A stretch of DNA of 64,000 nt. Origin: Caprella mutica. Taxonomy: Eukaryota > Arthropoda > Malacostraca > Amphipoda > Caprellidae. Positions 13,267 through 26,897 of this stretch are shown in pieces. Position 1 is the stretch's first letter; each line of letters starts with the position of its first letter. The stretch spans positions 64,556 to 128,555 of the forward strand of contig CANNZV010003213.1 in NCBI GenBank assembly GCA_947561585.1, read 5' to 3'. A program made the translations under genes and the position numbers. A model generated the notes under the pieces. The model did no database searches and was not told where the DNA came from. It saw only the letters and a program-made list of their open reading frames with translations.

Positions 13267-13995
13267 ATAATATGAAATATATTTTTAAATTAATTTTTCT
13301 TAAATTGATTTACCTTTTTCTGATCGAAATATATTGCACTAATATATATTAATTGACTGGAAATTTAGTATATTATCTACATATACAATATATATATAAT
13401 ACCAAAAATGAATATTTGAAATTGAAATTCATTAAATTGAAGAATATCGTTTTGGAAAACAAATTTAAAAATAATTGATTATGTACTCTTTCTTTGCTTT
13501 TAAATAGTTATCAACTTAACATTATAAGAAAATTATTAATTTGAGATTACATTCTTCTAGTTCTCGACCCTAAATGAAACAGGGACGCGAAATAGGAATT
13601 TACCGAAAACTGGACTTAATTTTTCACAGCGCTATATCAACAATAACAGTTCAAAAATAAGTTAAAGAGTTTGAAATGCAATAATATTAGTCAGTCCGAT
13701 TTTCGATATGTGCACATTTAATGTAATTTTGTTAATATTTAAATATTATTTACAATAATATTTATAGTATATAGTCCAGTATTGATACGAATGATTTATT
13801 TTACGAGAAAGTCCTTTGAGCATTTATCTCGCTCAGTTAAACTTCTACGTTAAATTATTTCTTCATCGTCAAATAAAAAATAAAAATAAAAACTGTTTTC
13901 TATTTTGATTACTGTTGGTTTACGTATATTCATTGCAGTAACATTAATTCATTTCATTTTATCTACGTAATAAGAATTACATAAGTTTTTATTTA

Positions 13996-14115
13996 TACTT
14001 TGATGTAGTTGAGTCAACTCTGTGAAGAAATTGTGTTACATTCAGATCACAAAATCAGATTTCACACCAATCCGAAAATATAACAAAATGTATTTGCGTC
14101 TACAATTTTACGACT
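13996..14115 (+). pseudogene. possible exon relic shared with D2 (broken copy)
   Basis: This segment reads in frame as CEEIVLHSDHKIRFHTNPKI before a stop, then resumes near CTACAATTTTACGACTCATGG. It matches the D2 segment at 26706-26897 better than the surroundings do and is less AT-rich. I recognise no family. Confidence 0.25.
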
Positions 14116-14339
14116 CATGGTGCCCCCATGACATTCCACTAAAAGAGTGAGTATTAATTTGAATAAAAGTGAGTCAAAAATACGATTAAAACTGTCATTA
14201 AATTCTTGCTGTTCCTGAAAGAGAACACTCTTTATATGATCTCTTAGCTGAATAAATCAAAATACAAGAAATTTAACTAATTTATCCGTTTCATTAAATT
14301 TTTCAAATATTCATTGAAATTCATAGATAATTAAAAGAG

Positions 14340-16750
14340 AAATAATTACTTCGAAAAAGTTGTCCAATTTATATAATTTGATATGTTCAAAGTATTTTTC
14401 CAAACTTGCTTATGTTGCCTTTTTAATGGTTGATAAATGAAACAAAATTTGAATTTGAATTGATTCATTCAAAATAAATTTGTGAGTAACATTTCAGTAG
14501 TTAAAACTAATAAGTTAGCTTTAAAATAATCCTTATTTTATCATCATTTTTTGTCAATGCATACATTCTCTCAAATAAACGTTTTGCTGACATAAATATC
14601 TATTATTAAAGCAATTAAAAAACTTGATATTATTTTCGCGAGAGAGTTTCACCCCTACTGTTATCTATTATGAAATAGTTCATACCAACAAGACATTTCC
14701 AGAATGAAAGATCTGGAAAAATACACTAATTTTTATAATATGAAAGTAATCATGGATTTTTTAAATAGAAAATGAAAAATTCACATGAATTTATGGATAT
14801 TTTTCAAAGTTTAAAATTTAGTAATTTAAACAATGAAAAATTTAGGCAAGGCCATTAAAGACCAAGCTTAATCTTAAAAGACTCTGAGAAATGGGACATA
14901 TAATTAAAAGTTGTACCACAAATGTTTGTAAAAATATGTAACGAACTATCATTACTCAGATATACAATAGACCTGAAAGTTGCAGTAGAAGCTATGCTGC
15001 TCCACAAAATAATGTATATGACGGAGCGGCTTTCTTATGAAGAGAAACCGATATAATTTAGTATTTAAGTATACTCCACCAGAATAGCACATTATACAAT
15101 CCCTTAATTTTTAGTGCTAAACACAAGTATTTCAAATATACTCTCGCTCGAAGAAAATTAGGAGAATGTAGAGTTGAAAGTTTAGTAAATAGTTCTAGCT
15201 ATATAATGAGTTGTAGGAATGTACTCTAAAGAAGTTTGTCTAACCGATTAGTATTTACAAACCAAGTTAAGGTTTTGCGATGGACTCCTTAAACTAGATT
15301 TAAAGTTCAAATTGAAAGGTTGAAAACGCTTGCAATGAGTAGAGGTAAGATCAGTTTTGAACTTTTGTATGCTACTCAGCTTTTAGAATGTTGTTACTAA
15401 CCGACTGAGTCAATGACTCTACCTGACAAGAATGTCATCTGTTGGTTATAGTTGACTTAAAAGTTATTTACCATTGACCACTCAATACTACGCAAGAAAA
15501 ACATTACACTGAATTTCTTCATTTATACAATTTTTGATTATTTTTGATTAATATTTTAATCACAATAGTAACAAAAGTGGAACATTCATTCTATGGAATC
15601 AATAAGGCTATGAAAATTTAAAAATTACACAATTAATACTCCTAATCAATACTTAACATTGCAGTATGCAATGAGTTCATAAGTAGAACCCGGTTTGCTA
15701 GTTCTTATTCTATGAACGCTATTTTGACCATACAAATAAAGTTTTATAGCGCTCACAGCATAAACGCTATTTTGATTATAAAAGCTTTTTGACGAGAAAT
15801 TAATTGATAAAACTATTAATTATGGTATAAACGACAATAGAATCGATGATAAACCATCCTTTACGTGCGAAATATATTAGTAACAGATATAATAATATTA
15901 CTGATAAATTAAACATGCTGGAGACATTCAAATTGGTATGCCATTTCATTTACATTTTTTGTAGTAATATTCCATAGAAAACGTACGGGTATTAAAGAAT
16001 GAATAAATCACACTACTCACTACAGTGTGATATTATGTAGTTTTCTTAAATAAATGGAATATTATATGAAGATATGCCTCATAAGATAAATATATTGTAT
16101 TTTGACAGCTTAATTTCGCTCTTTTTCATGAAGAAGTTACTTTGAGCACACACATTTCTGCACGTCATAATTAGTTCATTGCTCATATTAAAACACCAAA
16201 CATGCCCAAAATGGAGCTTCCCGAAATAGTTTTGAAGTTGAAAATGATTTTATGCAACATGAGTCTAGGCATGACAGCTGAAAATGTCAATAAAATGTTG
16301 GTAATTTCTTGTAATGATGTCTAATAGTTCCATTAAAAAGTATCTCATATATTGAATTACAAATTATTGTTACTGTTTTTCTATTGGGTTTGTGCTGTTC
16401 TATTTGAGTTTCTTTATTATTTTCTTAGTTGGCTGTGACTTGGACAACATAATTGTTTAATAAATTTTATTTAGTTTCATATCGACATGTTAGTGTCTTG
16501 TAAAATATTTTTTTTTATAAATTGAGAAACATGTGATCTATTTACTATTGATTAAACTCATAGTCTTTTATATACGATATTATACGTACACATCTGCCAT
16601 AAATGTTGCGTGAGCGGTGTGAATAATGATTATGAATCAACTAATAACAAATAAACAAGAAAAGCATAGTTACTCTGGAATTTTTTTTCCAAAAGTTTTT
16701 AAAATGTCGATAAGAAAAAGGAAAGGACTAGTTTCGTTAGAACTATAAAT
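14340..16750. other. D1-specific AT-rich stretch, nothing recognised
   Basis: This 2.4-kb part of D1 has no match in D2, where the corresponding interval (about 27170-29650) holds other DNA. I see no coding, RNA or element signals. Confidence 0.5.
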
Positions 16751-18135
16751 CTGGACTCTATTCATAAGACACATCGGTATTCAATTGTTTCTTTGACAGT
16801 GACAAACAAGAAACTGTTTTAGTAGCACGTAAAAGAAAAAAAAAAGGGTTTCCTGGATTTATAGTTCAAAGAAAGCAGTATATTATGTTCCCTTGAATCT
16901 TGAACAATTCATTACGAATTGTCCTAAATTTCATTTATACCATTATATATATATATAATATATAACACATATTTTTTATACCAATAACATTGCTGTTCAA
17001 TATTTTTTATTATGAATAAATAATAATTGGCCGTTCCTTTATAAAAAAATTCTAATTAAAAAGACACGCCATTCGTCGAACTAGTACCGAATAATTCTTT
17101 TTATAACTACTTAATTAAATTGTGTAATGTAAATATAAGAAAATATTCAATTCAATTTCTGTCACAGAATATGGTGGGGGTAATAACGCTACAGTACCGT
17201 ATTTCTCTTCCGTTTTGATATTATATTTATCTTGCGTCATCATTTATGGCCTAATGAAATGCGTCAGGCATCATAAATAAAATCATAAAAGATCAGATTT
17301 AGTACTGCAAATTATTGACGAGAATTGTGTCCAAACGATTTTCGTACTAGATGGATCTTATTTATTGTTATAATGAGCATCATGACATAATATTAATATG
17401 GTAGATTAATAATTAATGTAACATTCTTTGTTATATAGAGTTATACCTATAATTATTAAGAGGTACAAGAATTTGAAGAGGACTGTAACATGTTATTTAG
17501 GTGAACATCACAGTACTCGAACATACCCAATAATTGGAAAGTAAGAATTACAAGAATATAGTTCATCAGAATATTTTTGTGGTCAGATACTGATTCCTGT
17601 ATTAGGTTAACATTCATTTTTTGAGTACTTTTAGTTTTCGTCTATTGCGTCGTTCCACTATAAGAGCAAATATTTAATGCTTTGGAATGAAGTATATATT
17701 AAATCGAACCAATCCAATAATCAAGGTGGTATATGTGCAATAGTTATTTAAATTGCTGAATCATGTATAGCTTTAGGTAAATAGGATAGTACTGTTTAAC
17801 CAAAATGTCAATCACTGACTTCACAATCCGTTAAACTTTTCGTATGAGATTGGTTGAATAAATGAATATGCAACATGCAATTTCCAAGAAAACGTGGAAA
17901 AAAAAGCATTATTTGGATTTTTGAACATCTTTTTCACGCACTTCTTCTCTATGGTAATTTCGAAGAATATATCGCACTCAAATAACAGTTACCGTCCTAG
18001 AACGAGGCAACAGTAAAAAAAAGTGCGTGCAAATGTCCAACGATAGAGTAACTCGATGCCATTAGTTTAGCTTTAGTCTTATGTGAAGGGAGAATTCTTT
18101 CGTTACTATGATAACTGTTGTTTTGTCGATTATAG

Positions 18136-19598
18136 TATTAGTATGGATGTGATATTGTTTATATTGCAAATATGAGCATATAATATGCATGTGTGCATAT
18201 AAATACTAACCGAGAAATATACCTTAGTCAGTTTTTAACCTGAAAAGGTCTGACCAATGCCGTTTAAATAATCAAACTAATTATTCAAATTTAAAAAAGT
18301 TGTACTTCATGCCGATGTTTTAGCTTACCATTGTGTTCAATGTTATCATTCACAATAGGCATGAAATATCATGCCGCTAACTAGATTAGCACAGACCGAT
18401 AATGTAGATTTTCTAATTTAACGAGTATTTGAGAACTCTAGATATAATCAAGTGATTGATTAATGTAAATTCTTATATAAAATTTTTAATTGATCACCCA
18501 CTTGATTATTATATTATATATGAATATTTGTTATTTGTCAAAAGAATCTAGCTTATATTAAGAAAAATATATTAATTGAAATAGTTGCTAGTAATATGCA
18601 CAGTTCTATAAGATTAATGATTACTAAAAGATTAATGAAACAAGTTTCTTGAGTTATATGCAACATACAGTCATATTTCCTCCCATTTTTTGCAGTAAAA
18701 TGTTTTCATTTTTTTGGGAACGTTAAAAAACAATATATTCTGAATTTATCCAAAATAATATATAAAAAAAGGAGTTGCATGAGTTTATATAGGAATATTT
18801 TTAAACAATAAGGGAATATGAATATTGACCCCCATAAAAACAGAATTTTTTACATTAGAAGAAATCATAAAAAACACCTAATGATAACATTAAAAATAAT
18901 TCAATATCGTAACTTGCCAATAGTTGCTAGATAATTAAAATTACTGTATTGAGTCTGTGTGGTTAGAAGCACATGCAAGGATCTAACTATTAAATAAACG
19001 CCGTGTGTGATTGGTTGGGTGTTTTCTTCATGCGGCTTTCATTTTCCAGTGATATGATAATATCACTCGTCTGAAAGGAGCTTTTAGATTCGACAAAGAG
19101 TGCCGAAGCTATACTTCTCCTTTTGTTGTTTTATTAAATATTGTCAATTAAATAGAAAGTAGAGCTAGCTATTATTGCTTTGTTATAATTTAGCAGTTTT
19201 ATTTCAATTTCCTCTCTTGGTTTCTGACAATAAATCTTCTTATAATGCTTCTTATAAATAATTTATCAGATTTTGGGAGCGAATAGATCAAGGTAATTTA
19301 TATTCGGCTTCGAAGGTATGCGCTCAATAATAGTGTTCGTGATATAATTATATACATTCCGTTCGTAGAATGAAAAACTAGAATATGAAAAATCACCAAA
19401 CTAATGTTGGGTGATTTAACATTAACACTAATTAATGTTAACATTTCAATGTTATATAACAAGTATATCATGCTATTAAATAAGTTGATCCAAGTATTTC
19501 TAATCATTCTCATTTATAATATTTACTTGTACAAAACCTGTTATTGAAATTAAATTATATTCGAATGAAAGTATTTATCAATGATATCAATATTCTAA
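18136..19598. other. AT-rich DNA, nothing recognised
   Basis: I see no coding or RNA gene. Small hairpins around ATGCCGATGT/GGCATGAAAT (18310-18375) are not distinctive. Confidence 0.5.
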
Positions 19599-19602
19599 TT
19601 AA

Positions 19603-19900
19603 CCCTATAACGTCCAAGATATGTTAGAGGCCAAAAATATTTTTTTTGATAGATCAATATTAGATGGTTGACCTTTTTAATAAGGAATAAGTTAAAAAAA
19701 AACACTTTTTATTTTCAATTTTAAGTCAAATAACATTTGGGAAGAACGTTTGAGTGGTTCGAAATCTCAAATCACTATGTGGCATAGCCTGCATTTAATT
19801 TTACTCTTCTTACTGATAGAATATGATTATACAGACTAAATATAGACATTGTTTGATGTTTTTCTAGTGTCCTCCCAAGAGTACGTTAGGCGTTAAAGGG
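19603..19900. mobile_element. MITE M3 with TTAA target duplication, 298 bp
   Basis: TTAA flanks both sides (19599-19602 and 19901-19904). The left end reads CCCTATAACGTCCAAGATAT. The right end, complemented, reads CCCTTTAACGCCTAACGTAC. TTAA with CCCT ends fits a piggyBac-type MITE. It contains no coding sequence. Confidence 0.8.
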
Positions 19901-20091
19901 TTAAAACAAAAAATCTTTCAAAAGCCAAAATATGGATATATATTTTTTAATAATTACTGTCAGTACTATTGTAGCCCGTAGTCATGGTACTACCACAGAT
20001 GATTTGTTTTACTTTACAATATGTTCTTAATAAACTCGGTTCTTATCATAGAATAGATTTATTTCGAGCTTCAATGATGCCATATTTTTAA

Positions 20092-20550
20092 CCCTAAAGA
20101 GTTTGACGTGTGTTTTCTATGCACATTCTTATTAAATTATTTTTTATCTTGCATGTTATTCCTTCAAATTTGCCGGCCTTTCTTGACTTTGCCCCTGAGT
20201 GATTACTAAATTTAGTTTTGTATTTAAATTTTAAAAATATTTACGAATGGGCGTAAATAAGCGTACATCTCATAAATTAGAGAATTAATTGTAATATGAT
20301 GATGCGTGACAAAGTAGTTATGAAGTTTGTTAGCCTATAAGCACGCATGCCTGAACTGTGATAGGGTCACACTCCACCCAATCACAGCTCTGCTCTCTCA
20401 GTTGCAAATGTCTTACAAATAAGTTTAGTATACATATTAACAACTTGTAGTAAAAAAAATGCAATTCTGAAGGTCTATAAATAAGACATGTGTTTTTTAG
20501 ACACATCGTCAAACTTCCCGGTACATTCCAATTGTCAAAACTCATTAGGG
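20092..20550. mobile_element. MITE M1 copy 1, TTAA target duplication, 459 bp
   Basis: Perfect TTAA lies on both sides (20088-20091, 20551-20554). The ends are CCCTAAAGAGTTTGAC and, complemented, CCCTAATGAGTTTTGAC. This is the best preserved of about five copies here. Shared internal landmarks are GCCTTTCTTGACTTTG, ATATTTACG..GCGTAAAT, GGGTCACACTCCACC and CACAGCTCTGCTCTCTCAG. The open frame on the minus strand lies wholly inside it and is not a gene. Confidence 0.88.
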
Positions 20551-21646
20551 TTAATGCTATCAATAAAGTGTAGCTTATTAACCTATTGAATATGATCATA
20601 TATACTAAACAGTTAACGTGCTGAAATTTCTTTCATAAGGGGCATACTTACGCTTTTGTATATAAGCTAACTCCAATGATTACCATGTCAATTGGACTCT
20701 GGTTTTCATCATTTTCTCCAATTTCTCAAGAAGGTAATATCGCAATTTAATGAACTTCGAAAGTAATTAGATATAGTTGGTGAATGTTTTAATGAATATT
20801 TTAATCCTTATGTTTTAGTGGAATAGTTAGAACTAATATATTAATATATAGTTCAGGTTTGAATAGCTTGGATTAACTTTTATCGACATGTAAAGTATAT
20901 TTTAAAACGAGGCAATTAAACTCATATTTTTTAATTGAAAATATTGAATTAAAAAACTAATTGAAATTTGTACTGTTAGTGTGGAATGGAGAATCGTATC
21001 CTCAGCAATGTTGTAAGATTTGAAAATATTGACTATAAATTATACCCATTTGCTTTTAACTTTTCAACTGTACCCACTATTACCTTCCCTGATAATACAA
21101 AGAAAAGAGAGAGATTTCTATTATCAGTTAGGTATATATATTTGTTTCAGTATTATATATTGGATAAATGAAGAATCACAAGGAATTTATTTATTTAAAC
21201 TTGCACTTACTCAATGCAATTTACTTTAAACGTGTATTTCAATCAACTACATGTACGCATTAGCATTATTTTCAGTTACCATACAATAGCATCTCCTGTT
21301 ACTTCGATTATGACGCAACAACACTTTCATCAGCTAAATCTATAGTAACGTACTCATACGAGCACAGTGAGTATTTCACTGTCCATGCAGTATTTCATTT
21401 TTACTTAATATTCCCTTAACATATAGATATGCATCGTATTAGGATTTCTATGCACACAGAGAACGATTTTGATATATTTACAAAACGCATTTTGTCGATA
21501 ACATTTTGTTATGATAATGGGAAAATTTTGTTATATTAACCATCAATTGAGTTAAATCTGTAGTAAAATATTGTACAAAGATTTCTTCACTACAACAGAA
21601 AAATTATTTAAGTTAACTGTATAATTTGGTAACTGAAGATTGTTAA

Positions 21647-22213
21647 CCCTAGTAACCTAGCCATTGAAAGTTTGCTCAGTAACCTAGGGACTAGTCCGTG
21701 CGCGCCAGTTCTCACTAAAACTGTAATGAAATCCTTACAAAATCATTTTCCGATATTTTGTTTTCATAAATACCTTCATTAGATATTTACACATCCATTG
21801 GTAAACGCCAAAAAATATTTAAATGGCGCAAAAGCCATTTTCCTCACTCAACAATAAAATCCTTACAATATTCACAAAAATGAACAAAAATAAATGAAAA
21901 TTCATCTGTGGATGGAAAAAAGTACAACAATGAAAAAGATACCAGGAAGAAACAAGTACTTTTAATAGTCTGTAAAATATACTAACTAAAGTTAGTATTC
22001 GTTTTTTTTTTCTGGGACACTCTGTATATTTGAATAAATGCTCATGATATTAGTATCTTGCCATTTATCATTTTCTTTTTTGTCTAATCCTATGTAACTA
22101 TGTTGAAAAGTGAAAGTCATGAAAAGACAACTTCCAAATCGGTTTATAAATAAAATTATTGTTATTTTCTCACGAGGACTTGTGCGACTGGACCAGTCCC
22201 TAGGATAATGGGG
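21647..22213. mobile_element. MITE M2 copy 2, TTAA target duplication, 567 bp
   Basis: TTAA lies at 21643-21646 and 22214-22217. The outer ends are CCCTAGTAACCTAG and, complemented, CCCCATTATCCTAG. A second inverted pair, CCTAGGGACTAGTCCGTGCG and CCTAGGGACTGGTCCAGTCG (complemented), lies at 21683 and 22204. Internal landmarks are as in copy 1. Confidence 0.88.
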
Positions 22214-22844
22214 TTAAGGTTACTAAAAAAGTTTGGTTTATATTAACTTAAATATCTGCTATGATAATAATATAATATTGTTCAATGCTTTTCTATTTAT
22301 AACCAAATGTTTTTGTTATATTAACTTGAAATATTTAGTGCATTTGTTTTTATAAATAATAATTTTGCATAAATAATATTTTATTCTTGTCGAGATAATT
22401 TTTAATAATAATAACAATAATGTATTGTCAGTAATAATAATTGTCCTCCATTTCTTTTTTGTTATTAGGCTACCTATAAAATTAAACTTCCCAGAATATG
22501 TTCGTACAGAATCAATATATGTAAATTTATACGTGTTTTTGAGACCTATTTGGATTGATATTCTCTCGTCTGTTTCATGTGTGATGTCCCTTCTCTGTTT
22601 TACGCGGGAAAAAGTAATATATTGAGTCGTGCTTCGAATCTGAATGGTTAAAATGATATAAACATCTTGCAGCAAGTTCATTCTAATAAAGCCTTATTTA
22701 CGTATCATAACTACGTAAGTTTTGATGAACACTAGTAGGCAACTAGGTAGGTATTGATAAACAGTATTAATCACTAGATAGTAAGTAACTAGGTAGGTAG
22801 GTGGGTACTGGGTATTGATAAATATTAATAGATAGAAATAATAA

Positions 22845-22905
22845 AAATATTCTATTGAAATATTCTATTGATTTAATAAAAAAAAAATCAACAGAATATT
22901 AAATA
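22845..22905. repeat. AT hairpin
   Basis: ATATTCTATTGATTT and AAATCAACAGAATAT flank an A-rich loop, giving a 15-bp stem with one mismatch. Confidence 0.6.
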
Positions 22906-22978
22906 ATAATGATTTATAATAATTTTTGAAGGCGTGCGTGATTTGATTGTGATGTGCATTCCAATTCTAATTCTACCA

Positions 22979-23053
22979 TATCCTGGATGGCTGAGAGGAT
23001 AGAGTCGCAGACTGAAGAATACAGATCGTGAGTTCGCGTCCCGAACAGACCAT
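22979..23053 (+). repeat. tRNA-derived SINE head (Pol III A and B boxes)
   Basis: The A box is like TGGCTGAGAGG at 22988-22998. The B box is like GAGTTCGCGTC at 23030-23040. Spacing and the CCTGGATGGCTGAG start resemble a tRNA-type SINE promoter more than a functional tRNA: I cannot fold a proper acceptor stem or anticodon arm, and unrelated AT-rich sequence follows directly. It lies just before the D2 block that aligns with D1 from 10640. Confidence 0.6.
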
Positions 23054-24231
23054 TTATTCTCTTTTTCCATGTCTTTCCATTTGATTTGTATATAACATAA
23101 AACTAATTGATATACAGCCAAACGTACATATTCACTATAGTAATTAAAACAGAACAATCTTCTTTACATCCTATTTACATTCAATCAAATACGTTCTACA
23201 TTGATATAATTTCTTTAACTTAAATTTGATTAAATAGAATATTTTACGATTCTAATCTAACTTAATTTCATTTATAGTAGTTCAATAGTGAAACAAATAT
23301 TATATAACCGTTTAAGTAACAAATTCGAAATTCTGAACAATTCTAACAACACCTTAATCCATTGTTGGAAAGCAATCAGTCTGAGTAACCATCTCCAACA
23401 TATAGTCTTATGGCACAGTTAAACTGGTGAAAATTCTTATTACAAAGTTGATGGGGCCTAAGCTGAGTTAGTTTTGTGTATCCGTATTTAACCATAAATA
23501 TCTCCGAAAATTAGAAAACAGAGATTAACAATGCCATCCTTAATCCTAATATATCAATTTTATTTGTAGTAAATAGAAATTTCGAATTTAATTATGATTT
23601 CTTTTATTTCATGAGTTTTAAATTGTTTAATGATTATCATACTCTATCTTTTCTTACTGAACAAATAAATAAATTAAGAGCTATAAGCATAACTATTCAT
23701 TTAAATTCAGAGAATGATAATTGTTTATCTAATTACATTCCATCTTTTTAATTTAAATGACCCAACAGCCAATATGAAGATTTTATGTAGAATATTTCCA
23801 GATTTGGCTAAAATTTTATAAGCACTAGAAATATCTTTTTATAGATCCTATATATGCAGTCTCTAGTTATGACATTTCTATGTAATTTTGTAAAGAATAG
23901 TTAGATCTTGCAATATCATATATTTGTTATGTTACTTATGTATAATCCAATTGCATTTGAATTGTCTTCACTCGATATTTTATTTAAAATGTGATTAAAT
24001 ACAATATAAAACTATTACAATATTTTAATCCGATTCTAAATGTTGTTTGAAATTAAATAAATCTATTTTTGTAAACCAATATCCTTAATAATCAAAAATC
24101 TTTAAGTAACTCTCTGAAATAGTATATTGACAGGATAGTTACTCGACAAGGATTTGACAACACTATAATCTACTAGTCCGTGCACTCCAATAAAATTTCA
24201 AAATTGAGATGATTCAATTAGATTACCTTAA

Positions 24232-24529
24232 AAACCCTTTAGCGGGTACTGATCGATTAACTTGTCAGATTGTTCTAAATTTTTAGTATGTCATAGTTTA
24301 ACACTTTTCAAGATATTTTAATTCATGTAGATTTCTTTAAAAAAAATTTTTTTTATTTATTTTGATAACTGATATTTCTATTTTATTCTTTATTGATTAT
24401 TTGAAAGACAAGGATGTCTGTTATTGTCTGTGGTTTTTTAATACAATATAATGGTAGAAAAACATGTGAGAAAAATAATGAAATAAAAATAATGGTGTAT
24501 CATTCGAGTGATACTTGCCCGTTAAGGGG
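24232..24529. mobile_element. MITE M4, TTAA-flanked, about 298 bp
   Basis: TTAA lies at 24228-24231 and 24530-24533. The left end reads AACCCTTTAGCGGGTACTGA. The right end, complemented, reads CCCCTTAACGGGCAAGTATC. It has the same class of ends and nearly the same length as M3. It sits inside the D2 block that aligns with D1, where it is absent. Confidence 0.65.
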
Positions 24530-25131
24530 TTAAAGGACTCAAGGGCTGCCATTATTTTATAATGTATAGACTCAATTTTAAAATAGGAATATCCCTGATT
24601 TTTCCATTTTAACATTTATTGAGTGAGTATCATTTCGGGTTACTGGAATGCTTGTTTCGAAAACACATGTTTAAAAAATATTTTAAAATTTTGATTTTAG
24701 TTTAAAAAAAAATCAAGATGTCAATTATTATTATTCAAAATTTTATTATATTTTTAGTAAGATTGAAAATTGTTTTTTGCATACATAACGTTTTGAATAG
24801 TAAAATTTATGGCTAGCTCTTAATTGAAAAATATCTCAGAACTGAAATATTCATTGTATAGTGCTTTATATCAATAATGGCAGAAGAATATTGAACATTT
24901 TCGCACACCAATCATAAGGGCAAAAATAGGATTTTTTGGTTTCTTTTACTTTTTTCCTAAATTTCAATTTCGATTAAATTCCAATAGCTACAAAGTTTAG
25001 ATTCTTCTGTACCGATATATCATGTTTCATTAAATTTGTGTTATTATTACTGGAAACTCTCGATTTGTGTCCTTGGATAGGACCGTATAATTGGAGATGG
25101 TGGATAATTTGAGGTGAATTATGTTTTGTAA

Positions 25132-25557
25132 CCCTAATGAGTTTGACTATCAGAATGTATCTGGAGGGTTGATTATGTGTTGAAAAACACATGTCTTATT
25201 TATAAATCTACGGTACTGTATTTTTTACAAATTTTTGTTGAAATATTGAACAAATAAGGAGAAATAAATACATAGGTATATCATACATTGGCAGCTGAGG
25301 GAGCAGAGCTGTGATTGTAGTAGTGTGACCGAATCACAACTTGCGTATATGTGTGTACTCCAAGAAAACGTGTACTATAGTGTGCTAAGCGGGTACCAAA
25401 CAGTATTTCCACATTACAGTTAATTTCCTTACTTACGTAATTAACGCCGATACATAAATTTTTTTCTGACTTGTAATATAAATATATATATTGTATTTAT
25501 TTTGGACAATAACTTAATAGGTATGTGCTTGGAAAACACCTATCAAAATCATTAGGG
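25132..25557. mobile_element. MITE M1 copy 2, inverted orientation
   Basis: The left end is CCCTAATGAGTTTGAC after GTAA (a worn TTAA). The right end is CATTAGGG before TTAA at 25558-25561. The interior matches copy 1 in reverse (GAGGGAGCAGAGCTGTGATT, AAGGAGAAATAAATACATA). It is absent from the aligned D1 segment, so it inserted after the duplication or was lost there. Confidence 0.82.
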
Positions 25558-26705
25558 TTAAAAGAAAATGTGAACTGATTTTTCATTAGGGAAACTTTAC
25601 TCTGCATACGATTAATTGTCCTATTATCTTACGATAAAGGAGTATATAAGCGAGAATATTCAAACAAATAATTGTTTTAATGCTCTTAGGCGTTAGAAAC
25701 ATATTTATTTAAAATATATTAAGATGGTAATCAGTGGAAATATATAAGCGTCAAAATATGAAATAAGATTCAGTTATATTTAAATATATGGATAAATCGA
25801 TATGGTGGGGTGTAACGGATACAAAAAAAACAATCAAGATGTGAATAAATCAAAGTTACCTCTATATTTAACCTGTAGTTGAGTGTAGCACACTTCGAGA
25901 CTCATGTTAGTTTACTCTGTTTATTTTGATGTTTTCGATTAATACACATACATTTAAAATAAATTATATTATCGTTTATTCAATCAAGATTAAATTTTTG
26001 TGTTGATTATTTAGTATTTACATAAATTAACTTAGTTCACAAAAAATGATAATAGGAAAATTTCAATGTTATGTTAGCAAGTTTAATTTCAATGGAATAC
26101 AGGAACTTATACATAGTTTCCATTTTTTTCTACTTTTTAGTTGTCCCATTTTTTTATATTATTAGAAATATTGTTTTATGTTCACTGAATTAATAAATGG
26201 AATAACTTTTAGGTTTGGATGGAAATTATACGCATCCATCAAAGTGCTATTTCCACTGTAGGTATACTATCAAAATTAAGGCAAAATATTTCCAATAAAA
26301 TAATGTTAGTCACTCCGATTTATGATATACGTAAATATAATATAATATAAATTATATTCGATGATTATAGACAATAGTATTTAGAATTTGAAGTTCAGTG
26401 TTATTAAGAATAATTTTTTTAACGAGAAAATCTTTTGTTTATTTTTCTAGCTGAGTTAAATTTCTACGACATATTTTATTTTATTCGTTACATTCAAAGG
26501 AAATATAAATTATATTTTATTTCGATTACTGATGGATTACGTTCATTCATTGTCCTGAAATTAAATTCATTTTAGTTATCTATTGAATGAAATTCCATAA
26601 ATCTTCTATTCCTTTTTTTAAATTGACTGATGAAAAAGTATAAACATAGAGGTAAATAACGATATAGAATCATGAAAATTTCAAGATAAAAGAAAAAATT
26701 GATAG

Positions 26706-26897
26706 TTGAGTGCAACTGGTCCATCCTTCAAACTTCAAACAAATGTTACGGCCCTATCAGAGTTAAATCGATTGTGTGAAGAAATTAAATTAAATTCAGA
26801 TCACAATATTAGATTGCACACCAATCAAAAAATGAACCATGCATCTCTCTCACCCATTAAATGGAAATTGCATTTGCCTCTTCAATTTTACGACTAA
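26706..26897 (+). pseudogene. possible exon relic shared with D1 (longer copy)
   Basis: An open stretch of about 63 codons reads through ALSELNRLCEEIKLNSDHNI and ends PLQFYD before TAA. The D1 counterpart keeps C-E-E-I, S-D-H, I-R and H-T-N-x-K but carries a stop and gaps. It has higher GC than its surroundings. I recognise no family. It may be a remnant of a host exon copied with the unit, or a chance opening. Confidence 0.25.

Larger units (their letters stand above)
8085..17395. repeat. diverged tandem duplicon D1
   Basis: Blocks align collinearly with D2 and D3. Positions 8160-8830 match 17540-18135 and, in D3, 39050-39298 plus 41229-41497 plus 45122-45320. Positions 8925-9130 match 45420-45660. 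Positions 10640-14335 match 23190-27130, and 16780-17395 match 29745-30815. Matched landmarks include TACCGTCCTAGAACGA, GACTTCATAAATTA and TCAGATTTAGTACTGCAA. Differences are spread throughout, so the duplication is old. Most element insertions listed inside D1 are absent from the aligned part of D2. Confidence 0.75.

Noticed and set aside
20330..20599. 89-codon minus-strand frame as a gene
   Set aside because: It lies almost wholly inside MITE M1 copy 1 and is not preserved in the other copies.
22979..23053. A functional tRNA gene
   Set aside because: A and B boxes are present, but acceptor pairing and an anticodon arm cannot be made convincingly, so a tRNA-derived SINE head fits better.
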